A stretch of DNA of 64,000 nucleotides, from the NCBI GenBank assembly GCA_003956705.1, contig QZCP01000556.1, forward strand, positions 248,001-312,000, in the 5' to 3' direction. This document shows, in pieces, positions 1 through 10,136 of the stretch (position 1 is its first letter; every line of letters starts with the position of its first letter). The notes beneath the pieces were generated by a model, which saw only the letters and a list, made by a program, of their open reading frames with translations, did no database searches and was not told the origin of the DNA. The translations under genes were made by a program, and so were the position numbers. The stretch is from Brevipalpus yothersi. Taxonomy: Eukaryota > Arthropoda > Arachnida > Trombidiformes > Tenuipalpidae.

Positions 1-1592
1 GGAGTTGTGGCCTACAAAGGTGGCAAAAAGGGTGGTGCTGCAGCTGGCTTCAAGGTAAGAAATATTAGTCCTGATACTTTCTGACGAATATTTATTTGAA
101 AATATTCTCAAACCAATACCTTTTCGGTATTCTCAGTAATGTATATATGAAAAATTTTCATTGAACCTAGGCGGGAAAAGCTGGTAAGGCTGGATATAAG
201 GCCGGAGTAGCAGGCAAAAAGGGTGGTGCTGCATATGGTGCCGCAGGAGCTGCTGGTGGTAAAAAGGGTGCCAAGATTGCAAAATTCGGAGCTGCCGGAG
301 CTTATGGTGAGTTGAAAGGATAATAGAATTTCATGGGAATCCTCATGATATTCGTTATTATTTGTAGGCAAAAAATTCGGTAAGAAGGGAGCATTCCTCA
401 AAACTGGTGGTGCTGGATACAACAAGAAAGTTGGTGTAATTAAGAAGTTCGGCGTTTCTCAAGGTGAGTTATAATGTCTATTTCCCCCATCATTGTCGTC
501 TTATTTCCGCTATCCATCCAACTCCGGACGATGAAAATCTTTTTCTCAAGAGATACTTCAAAAGAATGCTTGATAATAATATCAGTGAATTTTCAAAGTC
601 ATCATGAGAGTTGACTTTTCAATTCAAATCAGTGGAGCAGAGAAAATAGTTCACCGGATATTCTTCAGATCTTCACGATCTTTACTCTGAAAACCCTTCC
701 GAAATGGGTTTCCTTTCTTCAGAAGGACTCACTATCAATCTTAAAATCGTCTCAATTGTTGTCTTTAAGTGTGTGAAACTTTAGAAATTCTCAATCGGAC
801 AAGGTAAAACGAGAGTACACAGTCGAAAACCATTGAAAGATTATCATGATTTTTGCCAGAGAGTCAGTGGAAGGTTTCTTGTAGACATATTCTATAAACC
901 TTACAGCTGTATATCTGAATGAATCTCATCAATTCATCTCTACTCTTATCAGGATTCAAATTCGGTAAAGTTGCTGGTTACGGTGCTGCTGGTGGTGCTG
1001 TCGCTGGAGCAGCCAAGAAGGGTGGACTTGCTGGTGCCGCTGGTGCCGCAGGCTTCAAGGTAAATTGAAATTTTCACTGGATTCCATTTGAGTTGACCAT
1101 TCTATTAACTATCGATTATTCTTCTTCTATAGGCTGGTAAAGCTGGTGGTAAGAAAGGATTCGCTGCTGGAGCCGCTGCTAAGGCTGGAGGCAAAGCAGG
1201 TATGTAACCCCTAGTCAATCGATGCATTATGACCTGATAGACCGTCCTCTCTATTCTCGTGAAGAATCGGATCATTCTCATTCTCATTAGAATATATTCT
1301 TCAATGAATGAGCTCTTTGCTAGTTAGAATTTGTATCCTCCAATCTCTTTGCCATTGCGATAAGAGGCGAGATTGGCAATTTGGATTGGATCTCTGTTCC
1401 TCTCTAGTTGATCCATTTCGCTGTAGTCTCTGTCCATTTGAATCGTGAAATTATCCCCTCCACGAAATTAATCCATTTTATTTCTCCACAGGAGCTGCTG
1501 GAGCCGCTGGCTTCAAGAAAGCTGCAGGAGCAGCTGGAGGTGCTGGTGTTAAAAAGGCCGGAGGTTATGGGGGTGGAGCTTTTGGTCGATAA
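1..1592 (+). CDS. Ala/Gly/Lys-rich repetitive structural protein, 5' end outside window
   Basis: Six exons are visible: <1-54, 171-306, 368-463, 953-1059, 1133-1199 and 1492-1592 (stop TAA 1590-1592). All junctions have GT/AG sites and keep frame; several codons are split as G|Gx. The product is low-complexity: Ala-Gly-Ala-Ala-Gly blocks alternate with GFK, GKK and KAGK units, with scattered Tyr and Phe and almost no acidic residues or Cys. It ends in a Gly/Tyr-rich tail with a final GFGR. The start lies upstream of base 1. Such composition is typical of extracellular structural proteins (cuticle, silk or adhesive components), but I recognise no specific family. The repeat-by-exon layout suggests growth by exon duplication. 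Introns are 61 to 489 bp. Confidence 0.75.
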
Positions 1593-2786
1593 TCACCATC
1601 TAAATAATTACCATAGTCTCATGAACAGTGATATCACATGGGGATGGTCTTCTAGGTTAAATATTTTCGTTATACTTTTTTTGATGGGCTTGTTTCAGGC
1701 CAAAGATAAAATTGGTGATTGATTTAATTTGAGCTTTCTCATGGAGTTTAGAAAGAATAATTTCCGCTGGAAATCTCAGCGACCTCAAAACTATGCATCC
1801 TTGTCCAAAAATTTGATCTTGAAAAATGTTCCATCTCGAATGGAAAATCCAAAAGTCATCCAGCATATCATAAATAGAATAGCTAAATATTATCCGGTTT
1901 CTTAACTTTACTTTCTCAGCTTTCCTTTGCTTTTCGAAAAAAAAAATCACTGAACCAATCAATAATCAAGTCCAAGCACTGTCTGCCATCCGAGAAGCAG
2001 GTTTTCTTCTCGATTACGCTTTTTGGCTACTTTTTTTCTATTCCAAAAGAATGTAAATAAAAACCTCTCATGAGAAAAATCAATCCTACAACTTAATTGA
2101 TCAACATAATTGAATATGGAGAATTGTTTTCATCACTCATAATCAAGGGTGAGAAAACTTTTTGGTGAAAAAGTGTTTGAATATATAAGAAGTTCAATGA
2201 GAAAGAGATGGAAATTGACTATTGAAGAGAGTTTTTTTCGTGATTACGAGAGTTCCCAAGTTTTCCCAGCAAAATAATAGAGCAACTGATCAAAGTATTC
2301 CTGAGCACTGGACATGAATTTTTTCCTTTTTCACATGACTGGAAGTGAAAGATGAATAATGAAAGTAGAAAAAAAATTTATTCATAAGCTTCAATTGAAA
2401 ACAAAGAATAGTCATTTCTCTGATTAAAACCAGCAATGAGCTGCCTAATTTTCAGCATTTTCAAACCATTTGAATCGAGTCATGTTGCATAGCGCAACCG
2501 CGCGATACAGTTAATTGTTATCTTTTCAGCACATTCCACGTGAGCCAAAAGAATATTAGCATCGATGGAAGTTGGGACCTGAAGCTCGAAACTGTTACTC
2601 GTAAAGTTGGATTGCTTTTCAAATTAGCTCGACTAGTTCTTACACCATGTTTTATCTTTGGTTATCTTTGGTTGTCTTGGGCAAGTTCGATGATGTAGTT
2701 TGCAGAACGTTTACCAAGGTCCCGCTGGTAGCACACAAACTCCCAGAGTTTAATTAATTGAGTTAGTTGCCATTTTCCAATGAATA
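1593..2786. other. intergenic, AT-rich
   Basis: 3' flank of the repetitive-protein gene and spacer before duplicated copy A. Short ORFs occur on both strands but show no domain or splice-consistent structure. I see no RNA gene or repeat here. Confidence 0.5.
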
Positions 2787-2920
2787 ATCTCATCAATAAA
2801 ATATTCACAAAAACACACACAATCACTATCAGGAGGAGAAAATCTTTCTTCTCTCTCACCAATGAGCTACTCAACCTCTATAAATCATTACATCCTGAAC
2901 TTTGATCTCTCTCCGCTCTA

Positions 2921-3058
2921 CACGGTGGTCCCAAAGTTTCTTTACATGATGAAATTTATCTCTCTGATTAGATAAAACAATGGCTTGGGTCAATCTATAT
3001 TTTATCTAATCTATTTCCGTTGTCCCTTATCATGTAAAGAAACTTTGGGGCCACCCTG
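2921..3058. mobile_element. 138-bp MITE (Tc1/mariner-like ends) in copy A
   Basis: The terminal inverted repeats are about 30 bp. The left end is CACGGTGGTCCCAAAGTTTC and the right end, reversed, is CAGGGTGGCCCCAAAGTTTC; both continue TTTACATGAT, with two mismatches in total. The element is flanked by TA at 2919-2920 and 3059-3060. The paralogous site in copy B reads ctctacaggtgttgtc without it, which is an empty site with a single TA. TA target duplication and CAGGGTG-type ends fit Tc1/mariner-derived MITEs. There is no coding capacity. It inserted after the copy A/B split, or was lost precisely from B. Confidence 0.85.
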
Positions 3059-4084
3059 TACATGGGTTGTCTTCTAAACGAAATTCGAGGTAGAGACAGA
3101 GAGAAAGAGAAAGAGAGAGACGTTGAGAAGAGTTCTCGCTTCTCTCGCTCTCTTACTTCTCTGGTCCAGAGACTTTCAGCCTGGCTTTCTGAACTCTCCT
3201 TCTTTCTCACGCTCTCTGTCTCTATACCTTGACCTCTGTGACCTAGTGCTGGTGAGAACAGACAAGAGAGAGAGCAGATAGTGGCTTGATGGAGATCTTT
3301 GTTTGGCTTGAAAGCCTATTTTTCTCTCTTGTTCGGTTAAGAGTCAGGTTTTGATATCGAAAGCTCTACTGCGAGGAAGCGATTCATTGTTGATTCGCGT
3401 TTTAAGCTGTGAAGAGCAAGAGTGCCGTGAGAAAAGCTTACCAAAAAAAGTGGTCCGAAAACGACACAAGTGGATCATCATTATTGTGATAGGGAGAGAG
3501 AGGAATAGATTCGTTTGGTGTTTTTGCTGCTGGATTTTCGCTTCTTTATCTTCATCCGGTCAATGATAATAACGAGATATTGTCCAGAGAGATAATTTTT
3601 GACCAACAGTGAAGTACAATGAGCGATTGATATCGCGAAAAAAAAGAGTTGAAAGCAAAGAGTAGTGTCAGTACTCTTTGGTTGAAAGATTGATATAGTG
3701 AAGCAAGCGAGAGTGACTGGTTCTCTTGTCCAACATTCGAATAATCGCAAGATCATCATCATAAATTGTGTGAGCTATTGATCAACGGTAATTGTAACTG
3801 TCAAGCGTTTTTATATTTTTTTCACACACATCTTTTTTTGTGGTCGATCGCTGTGTTAGTGGGTTCGTTATTGTACTTCGAATCTACCTAGGTATTACTC
3901 AGTCCACCAGTCCATCGATGTGTTAGTGTCATGTTGTATGGATCGTAAATAATATCAAGCTACATTCAAGTGTCCTCGGTGTGTTCACTTGTATCTGGTG
4001 TCCAATTTTTTTTCTAACAAGAAAAAAATTTATTATTTCGTCGTCGATCAAGGAAAATTCATTCGCTTCGCCAGCAGCATCCCT

Positions 4085-4337
4085 ATGCAGCAAAATTCTC
4101 ATAATGCCTTCTACTCAGCGCGTTTAAATCACTCATTTCATCCAGTGAAAACGTCCGACAATGGATCATCCTCCAATTCATCCCATCACAGCCATCACCA
4201 CAATAATAATCATCATCAATTCATATCATCATATGGCAATGGTGCTAAATTGTCTCGGGCATCAAGCTTCACCGGATCAAATGTACAGAATGTTCCATCA
4301 ATGATCGTTAATCCGCCGATCGGCTATGGAGATTTTG
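4085..4337 (+). pseudogene. duplicated NLK first coding exon with damaged glycine loop
   Basis: The exon begins with the same ATG context as the NLK gene at 25779 and encodes the same His/Asn/Ser-rich N-terminal extension (MQQNSHNAFY...). From the ATG to the codon for Met73 I find one silent difference from copy B (ACC/ACT) over about 219 bp. The following ~45 bp differ strongly: copy B encodes ADRPIGYGAFGVVW, whereas copy A encodes VNPPIGYGDFG and lacks 10 bp (GTGTGGTCTG) before the donor. Using GTAAGT at 4338, the exon ends in phase 1, not phase 2. Splicing to the NLK kinase exon (32838) would then give an immediate TGA. It cannot make the kinase; a short or chimeric product remains possible. 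Confidence 0.75.
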
Positions 4338-5343
4338 GTAAGTACATGAATACACTCTTTGCGAATACATGTGTATGTATGTGTTCGTGATATGTCTTCC
4401 TCTGCTTTCTTTTTATTTTGTTCTTGGTATTGATGTTGAAGAAACGAGAATTGAGAGAAGAATTTTCTTATTCTTTCCTCTCCGCCACATTCAATCATGT
4501 TCTGACTCTCAACCTGGCTCTCTGAGCTCTCCCTCTCTCTCACGATATCTCTATACATTGACCTCTGTGACCTCATGCCGCTGGCCGCTGGCCACTGACA
4601 AGAAAGAGAGAGAGAGAAACTTAGACAATTGCATTAGCACACTGAACACAAGCACACAGTATCGAATATCCAATCATCTTTAGGATTTTCACTTGAATAT
4701 GTATAAAGCATTGCTTTTTGATTCGACAATTCTACAGGTAAGAGAAAGAGAGAGAGAGAGAGCGTATGTGTGTGTCCCCATGAATTTTGGAGCTTATCAT
4801 CGTTGAATATTCAAAGTTCCTGTCAAATTAACCTTCGATAATGCCATCAGTATATATCGAAAAGTGAACTCGATTGACAAGGGTGTTCCTCATCGAGGGA
4901 CTTATCAAAAAGTGAGAAAAACGTTAATTACACTTGTATTGCGAAATAAATACACACACGCATACGTCTCCTCTTGATTGCGGATCAAATGCAGTTTCAA
5001 GTGTATGAAGTTAAGGTGTCAGTATGTAGAGCGGCTTAATTTTTTCTGTTCATCCATAAAATAAACATTCGATTCGAAAATCTGTGATTTCCTACCTGTT
5101 TGTCTAAATACACGGCGAAAGTGGTATTATACGCATCTTCCTCCCCTTTTGATCTAACCTCTTCTGAACCTATCTCTAAGTGGCTATTTTTTCCTTCTAT
5201 TCTATGATCTACTTGTCAACCCAAAGAGTATTCCACTCTTTGTGTCAATCACTATTCCGACAATTGATTGTCCCTTATATCGAACTACAACTACCAATAC
5301 TTAGCTTGTTCCTCCTCCCATTTTACTCGATATTAGCCACCAT

Positions 5344-5346
<3 letters not shown>

Positions 5347-5387
<41 letters not shown>
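5347..5387. repeat. (CT)n microsatellite
   Basis: Uninterrupted CT run lying exactly at the right-hand boundary of copy A; copy B has ATCTGTCAACTTC at the equivalent place. Confidence 0.95.
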
Positions 5388-5388
<1 letters not shown>

Positions 5389-5389
5389 A

Positions 5390-6152
5390 TTTCTCGCAGG
5401 AAGGGCGAGGACGTGTAGTAGGCTCCAAGCTGTGGGACGGAGAGCATCTTGGTGGGCAACATTATTCTACGAATGGGTCCCTCAGCTCGATTCTACGGTG
5501 GCGTGACCCAAAATAGTTCATGGTTCCTCTGTTGCTGCCGGAGAGAGGCAAATGGACAGTGAGAGGGCTGCATACACAGATATTTTCCGAAAAGACGGCA
5601 AGTGAGTGAGAGAGAGAGAGAGAGAGAGATTTGATTGTGTGGAATTTGGTACAGATGATCATCTCAAGCTGTATCCCCACTTTACAAGGCCGGTTCAACT
5701 TATGAACCAAGTGATGAGCGAGTTTTAGCCGAGCTTACTCGACATCATCCCAGCCCATGCGGTACTCATTCGCTTGAAGCATAGGAGTATCCGCTCACTT
5801 GCATACTTTTTGAAAAGGGGAGGGAGAAGGAGAGGGGATAGAAAGCTTAGTAGCCAGCTCCCAACATGGCTCAAAGTGTATGTCCTTTCGGTCAATCTCG
5901 GTCCCACTGAAACCATTCGCGCCTTTAGGCCGTGTGGTGCCGTGCCCAGGCTATCTTACCGATAGGTCCTGTGGATGCCTGCGAAGGACTCAAGGAGAAA
6001 GAAGGAAATAGGAAAGTTCTCTTCCCGTCATACCTCCCCTGGGAGGCGAGCTTCTCACGAAAACTCTTTTGGCCGACGGGTACCACTCTCTCTCGATGGG
6101 ACTCGAACTCAGGACCTAAGTTCTGGCGTACCATCACTCTAACCATTAGGCT

Positions 6153-6153
<1 letters not shown>
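5390..6153 (-). mobile_element. tRNA-derived SINE candidate (GC-richer block)
   Basis: On the minus strand an A-box-like sequence TAGCCTAATGG (6153-6143) is followed 44 bp later by a B-box-like sequence AGTTCGAGTCC (6109-6099). That spacing is normal for a pol III tRNA promoter, and each box has about one mismatch to consensus. The tRNA arms do not pair well, so this is tRNA-like, not a working tRNA. The downstream body towards 5390 is clearly more GC-rich than its surroundings, has no long ORF with a recognisable domain, and is bounded by GA/CT microsatellites. The 3' limit is uncertain, and the upper end is set by the A-box and adjacent GA run. No second copy was found in this window. Confidence 0.5.

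Positions 6154-6191
<38 letters not shown>
6154..6191. repeat. (AG)n microsatellite
   Basis: Pure AG run abutting the A-box side of the SINE candidate. Confidence 0.95.
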
Positions 6192-6194
<3 letters not shown>

Positions 6195-8160
6195 GGATGC
6201 TGCGAATAGTTTGGTGTGATAGAGGTCATAGGCTAAAGTAGGGAATAGAAGTCTTTAAAATGACAGTTGGGAAAATTCAAGAATGTTGGATGGCACATAA
6301 CAAACTCTATGAGAAAAACTTTGAAAAATTTTCTAGCAAGGTAACGATAATGTAACGATATTTTATTTTCTGGTGAGCAAAGAGTATTCTCACCATTTTG
6401 ATGACATTATCATTCATCGTTCACCTCCTCAATGAGTAGAATAAGCTTCATATGAACATATTATTCCGGCTGACTTGCAGATTCGGACATGTGAAGGAGG
6501 TCATTACTGATCAATAAGATTGTTGGAGCATGGAAAACTGGAGAGCGTCAATTTAATCGGTTGAAAATAGTTTTTCCTTGCTCCAGTTCTTTCTTTGTTT
6601 TTCACATTTGCAATGCAGCCAAGCTTCCTTGGATATTGAGAAATTCTTTTACTGGATTTTTTCATTGCTTTGAGCTGAGCTTGTATCCTCTCCAGCCCGA
6701 GAGACACTGTCTTAGCCTCTCCTGACGATTGTGCAAGAGAAATTAAATTGTTGAAAGACAATCTGATAAAGAACGGTATTCATTTCTACTTTGTCAGAAG
6801 TTTCTTCCATCACAAGACTTCTCATTCGCTTAAACCCGATAGTTCAGCATCATTTTTAGTAGGCAAGAGAAGGCACCATCAAATATTTTGACATTTTTCC
6901 GCTTGAAAAAAGTATACCTCAGTTTTTTAGTGCCTGCTTCCGAAGTGAATAGTTGGGTTGATTCCAAGCTTTCTCCGATAGCAATAGGCCAACATTTTTT
7001 TTCTAGAAGACCATGTATCTTTCAAGTCTCTCGCATATTCCTTAGCCTCGATCATCCACTCTCAAGACTCCAGATATGGAGAGTATTCCCCCTCGAACTC
7101 ATTCCCTCTTACTATCTTGAGAACAGGCCCTATCACAGAACACCATACTAGATAATATGCTGAATAATCATCTGACATGAAAGTGGTAGGTGTGATCTCT
7201 CCATCGTATTCTTCTAGGGTGATGGAAAGTTTTTCCAACGTTGGAACATTGATAGAGTGTGAGATGCAGAGGCGAAGAAGAGCACCGTGGCTGAAAATGA
7301 ATCTGGAGCGATTGATGAGCAATGTAACGTTATTGTAACGATATTTCTTTTGAAACTTGTTATGTCCCATTCCAGTCTAGTTTCACCTCTCTTTGAGTTA
7401 ACTAGCTCTACCTCTAGCTGAACCTATACCATCTCTATTCATTGGAGCATATATTAACCTTATTAAACGCAGGGTATCGCTATAGCCATACTTTATTCTA
7501 TTTATCGGAACGTATCGTAATCTTGGTGGAAGCGGGGTAGTGCAATACCCATACTTTTTCCTATTCACTAGAGCTCATTGTGACAATGGTTAGCTCACAT
7601 ATATTGTCCCTTGTGCTAAGTATGTTCTTCTCTTACTATTTTTTCTTTGCATAAAATTACTTCACGAGGTACTAAATATTTATTTTCCAGCCCATACGTT
7701 CACTTCATACTCATTTTTCCATCATTCGTGGATCGGGTTGTGACAAAACTCGCTAAGGAAAACTTAGAAAAATTTATTGACAGATGTTACGATATTGTTA
7801 CGATATTTATTGCTTTTCTAGAGGAAGTGAGAGAGAAAGAGAGAGAGAGAGGTTCGAGAACTGGAAAGCCTACGAGAAAACTTTCAATCTCGTGCCTCTT
7901 CGATAATTGTAGTTGGTCCTGTGCAAAGCACTCAGCCTTCTCGCACTCTGAAGGTCAAATGAGTTTGTGGATGCAATGATCCATTCTTCAATAATTCACC
8001 ATGTTCGATTGAAAGTCAATTGTATATATCGTTTTATTAAAGAATTAAAGAATTATGAAAGAATAATTATATGAAAGCCTGACTATTTTTGAATAAACCG
8101 CTCCGCTATGTCCACGCCCCTCGCAGCTCTTTAAAGATTTGTTCGGAAAGTAACCTTTTC
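6192..8160. other. intergenic region with a thrice-repeated TAACG motif
   Basis: No gene is supported; ORFs here lack domains and consistent splice sites. The pattern GTAACGATAATGTAACGATA or a close variant followed by TTT occurs at about 6341-6364, 7324-7346 and 7786-7808 (the last as GTTACGATATTGTTACGATA). A short GA run lies near 7838-7850. Confidence 0.45.
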
Positions 8161-8161
8161 A

Positions 8162-8311
8162 AGATTCAACTCAGTTTCAAGAAATTGAAAATCGAGTTGA
8201 ATCTGGTGTCGAATATTGCCGTTGTCACCCGATTCAACCCGGCTTTCAGGCACTCAGAAACTGAGTTGAATCTGGAAACTCAGTCGTGTCTGGACGCTGG
8301 ATTGAATCGGG
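8162..8311. repeat. cluster of inverted GATTCAAC(T/C)C motifs
   Basis: AGATTCAACTC (8162-8172) is the perfect inverse of GAGTTGAATCT at 8194-8204 and again at 8263-8273. CCCGATTCAACCC (8228-8240) is inverted, with one mismatch, at 8299-8311 (GGATTGAATCGGG). Several alternative hairpins are possible. The block ends in AG|GTAAGT (about 8321-8328), which resembles a splice donor, so it could also belong to an upstream exon of the neighbouring gene. Confidence 0.75.
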
Positions 8312-8365
8312 TCATCAATAGGTAAGTAATTTTTTTTTATTAATTTTTTTTATATTATTTAAGTA

Positions 8366-8408
8366 AAGTTCAAGTACATGATCAAATACATGACATGTAC
8401 TTGAACTT
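8366..8408. repeat. perfect 15-bp inverted repeat (hairpin)
   Basis: AAGTTCAAGTACATG (8366-8380) pairs with CATGTACTTGAACTT (8394-8408) around a 13-nt loop. It sits between two near-identical T-rich tracts that begin GGTAAG(T/C)AATTTTTTTT (near 8322 and 8464). It could be the core of a small foldback element; no target duplication was identified. Confidence 0.8.
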
Positions 8409-8768
8409 AAAAATAACTGTTCACAAGATTCACTCTAGTTTACATCTTCTACTTCATTAGTGGTGGTAAGCAATTTTTTTTATTAATTTTTTTTAAACTA
8501 TCACCCTAATATCCAACATTCTGAATCCTAAACCCATATTGTTTGTCCTAATGATTCTCTAACTAACTTCTAATGAGAAAACGAATGAAAATCGACCGAT
8601 TTCGCGCTTTTTATCTTAGTTTATCAAGATTAAATGAACATCAGTATCATGTTAAAATTGATTCTATTCAATATCATCTACATTCTTATGTATTCCACGT
8701 GTGCAGGACATTTTCGACTACCTCCGCAGAGTCGTGTTGGACTAACACCAGGCTTACTGGCAGGAATA

Positions 8769-10136
8769 CAGTAGTTTCCCCTGTAATTTATGGAATGGGA
8801 ACCAAGGTGAAAGTAGGTGGCAGCATCATGAAAATCTTTATTCACATTGAAAACCCACATGTAGCGAAGCAATTTTTTGCACAATCTTGCTTAACATCAG
8901 CCCAAGATTGGCTTAACAAATGAATAGCATCGAGTAATGTGACTGATTTGAGGCGTAAAGAGGCATCAATGAGTGGAAAATATTGCAGCAACCTATCTCG
9001 AAGCGTATTTTTGTACTTCGATTTGACAGAATTTATGAGGCCAGCATCAAGAGGCTGTAAACGAGAAGTTGTATTCGGTGGGAAGAAAAAAATTTTGATA
9101 TTACTCAGTTGGACATCAGTTTTATGACCTGAAAAATTGTCAAGAAAAAGAATTATCTTTCTATCAACAGCTACAAGTCGATCATTCCAAATTTTCAACC
9201 ATGCAGCGAACAAACTTTTCGTCATCCATCCTTTAGAATTACTGACATAGTGAGCACCGAAACTATTTCGATTTTGATTTTTGAAACATCGAGGATCATC
9301 ACTCTTTCCTATCACAAGAGGAGGAATTTTCTCACCGGTAGCACTTATACAAAATAAGACAGATAGTCTATCTTTAGGGCAGCTTACACCATGACAACTA
9401 GCACCTTTCTCACTTATTGTATGAGCGGAAGTCTGTTTCCAAAATAGAGCTGATTCATCTGCATTGAAGGTATCATTTATATCATAGCCTTCAATCAGAG
9501 AAGGTAGATTATCTATCCAATCTTTGATAACTTTCTCATTAACTGATTCATATACACCATTGATCTTCCTTTTAGCTTTATGAATACGTTTTAGGAACCT
9601 TGATAGCCATCCCGATGAGAATGAAAAGTTCAACAAGCCCTCTTCTCCGGCAAGCTCAACTGCTTTTTCTCGGACCAGACTTCGACTAACAGGGAAGTGA
9701 AGATGATTAAGTTCTTCGATTATCTTCTTCAAACGATTCTCAATCAGATCAAGTTGTTCACGATTATTCAATCTCATCAGTCTAAGATTGCCTCCATTTT
9801 CTTTAAACGATTCAAACTTATCTCTTTTCTTGATGATTTTGCTTATGACTGGCTGTGAAACATTAAACTTAGTCGCTAATTCATCTTGACTCCATCCCTC
9901 ATCAAACAACCGTATCACTTCGAGTTTCTCACTCACCTTTAAACGCCCCTATTCATAAGAAATCAAACAAAATAAATGATTCAGATCATCTAAATTAACT
10001 CACCATCATGAGTAGCCATCTCACAAGTTAATCACAATCAGAGGAGACAAAAAAATGAGAGGGAAAAATAGCCAACTTTGAAGATGGCGTTTGAGTCATA
10101 ACTTACAGAAGTCATAACTTACAGGGGAAACTACTG
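8769..10136 (-). mobile_element. intact pogo/Tigger-type DNA transposon
   Basis: The terminal inverted repeats are a perfect 18 bp: CAGTAGTTTCCCCTGTAA at the left (8769-8786) and its reverse complement at 10119-10136. Similarity extends to about 24 bp with one mismatch. TA target duplications lie at 8767-8768 and 10137-10138. Starting with CAGT, a TA target, a length of 1368 bp and a single DDD transposase are typical of the pogo/Tigger branch of Tc1/mariner. Inside the right end, GTCATAACTTACAG occurs twice in tandem (10096-10124). TIR identity and an uninterrupted transposase suggest a young insertion. It sits inside a coding exon of the surrounding gene. Confidence 0.93.
8842..10009 (-). 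CDS. pogo/Tigger-like transposase
   Basis: The long frame runs 9948-8842 (stop TGA 8844-8842). It has no ATG near its start and an in-frame stop just upstream. A short first exon, ATGATG at 10009-10004, followed by a 55-bp GT-AG intron (10003-9949), gives M-M-G-R-L-K-V-S-E-K in frame; this two-exon model is inferred. The N-terminal helix-turn-helix (EKLEVIRLFDEGWSQDELA...) resembles CENP-B/pogo DNA-binding regions, followed by a second DNA-binding segment and a DDE_1 catalytic core. The catalytic acids are in NADES, LFLDNFSGH and LQPLDAGL; the last two are separated by 30 residues. All three are present and the frame is unbroken, so the enzyme may be active. An AATAAA overlaps the stop codon (8842-8837). 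Confidence 0.9.

Larger units (their letters stand above)
2787..5350 (+). repeat. dispersed segmental duplicate of the NLK 5' region (copy A)
   Basis: The block matches 24506-27037 and then 31011-31434 in the same orientation. It covers the NLK 5' flank, 5' UTR, first coding exon and part of intron 1. Left edge: ATCTCATCAATAAAATATTC at 2787 and 24506. Right edge: GATATTAGCCACCATTAATC just before the CT run at 5347, and again at about 31415-31434. Near 4891-4900 copy A passes directly from sequence matching ~27037 to sequence matching ~31011, so about 3.97 kb present in copy B is absent. Copy A has a 138-bp element at 2921-3058 that copy B lacks. Similarity is high over the exon and 5' UTR and patchier in the GA-rich stretches. 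Confidence 0.85.

Noticed and set aside
6099..6153. Functional tRNA gene on the minus strand
   Set aside because: A and B boxes and their spacing fit, but the acceptor, D and T stems do not pair properly and a long non-tRNA body follows; a SINE head is the better reading.
6504..6761. 85-codon minus-strand ORF in the 6-7 kb region
   Set aside because: No domain, no signal peptide and no supporting splice structure or conserved copy.
8573..8923. 116-codon ORF spanning the transposon's left edge
   Set aside because: It crosses the TIR into transposon sequence and uses a different frame from the one that stays open after removal of the element; treated as chance.
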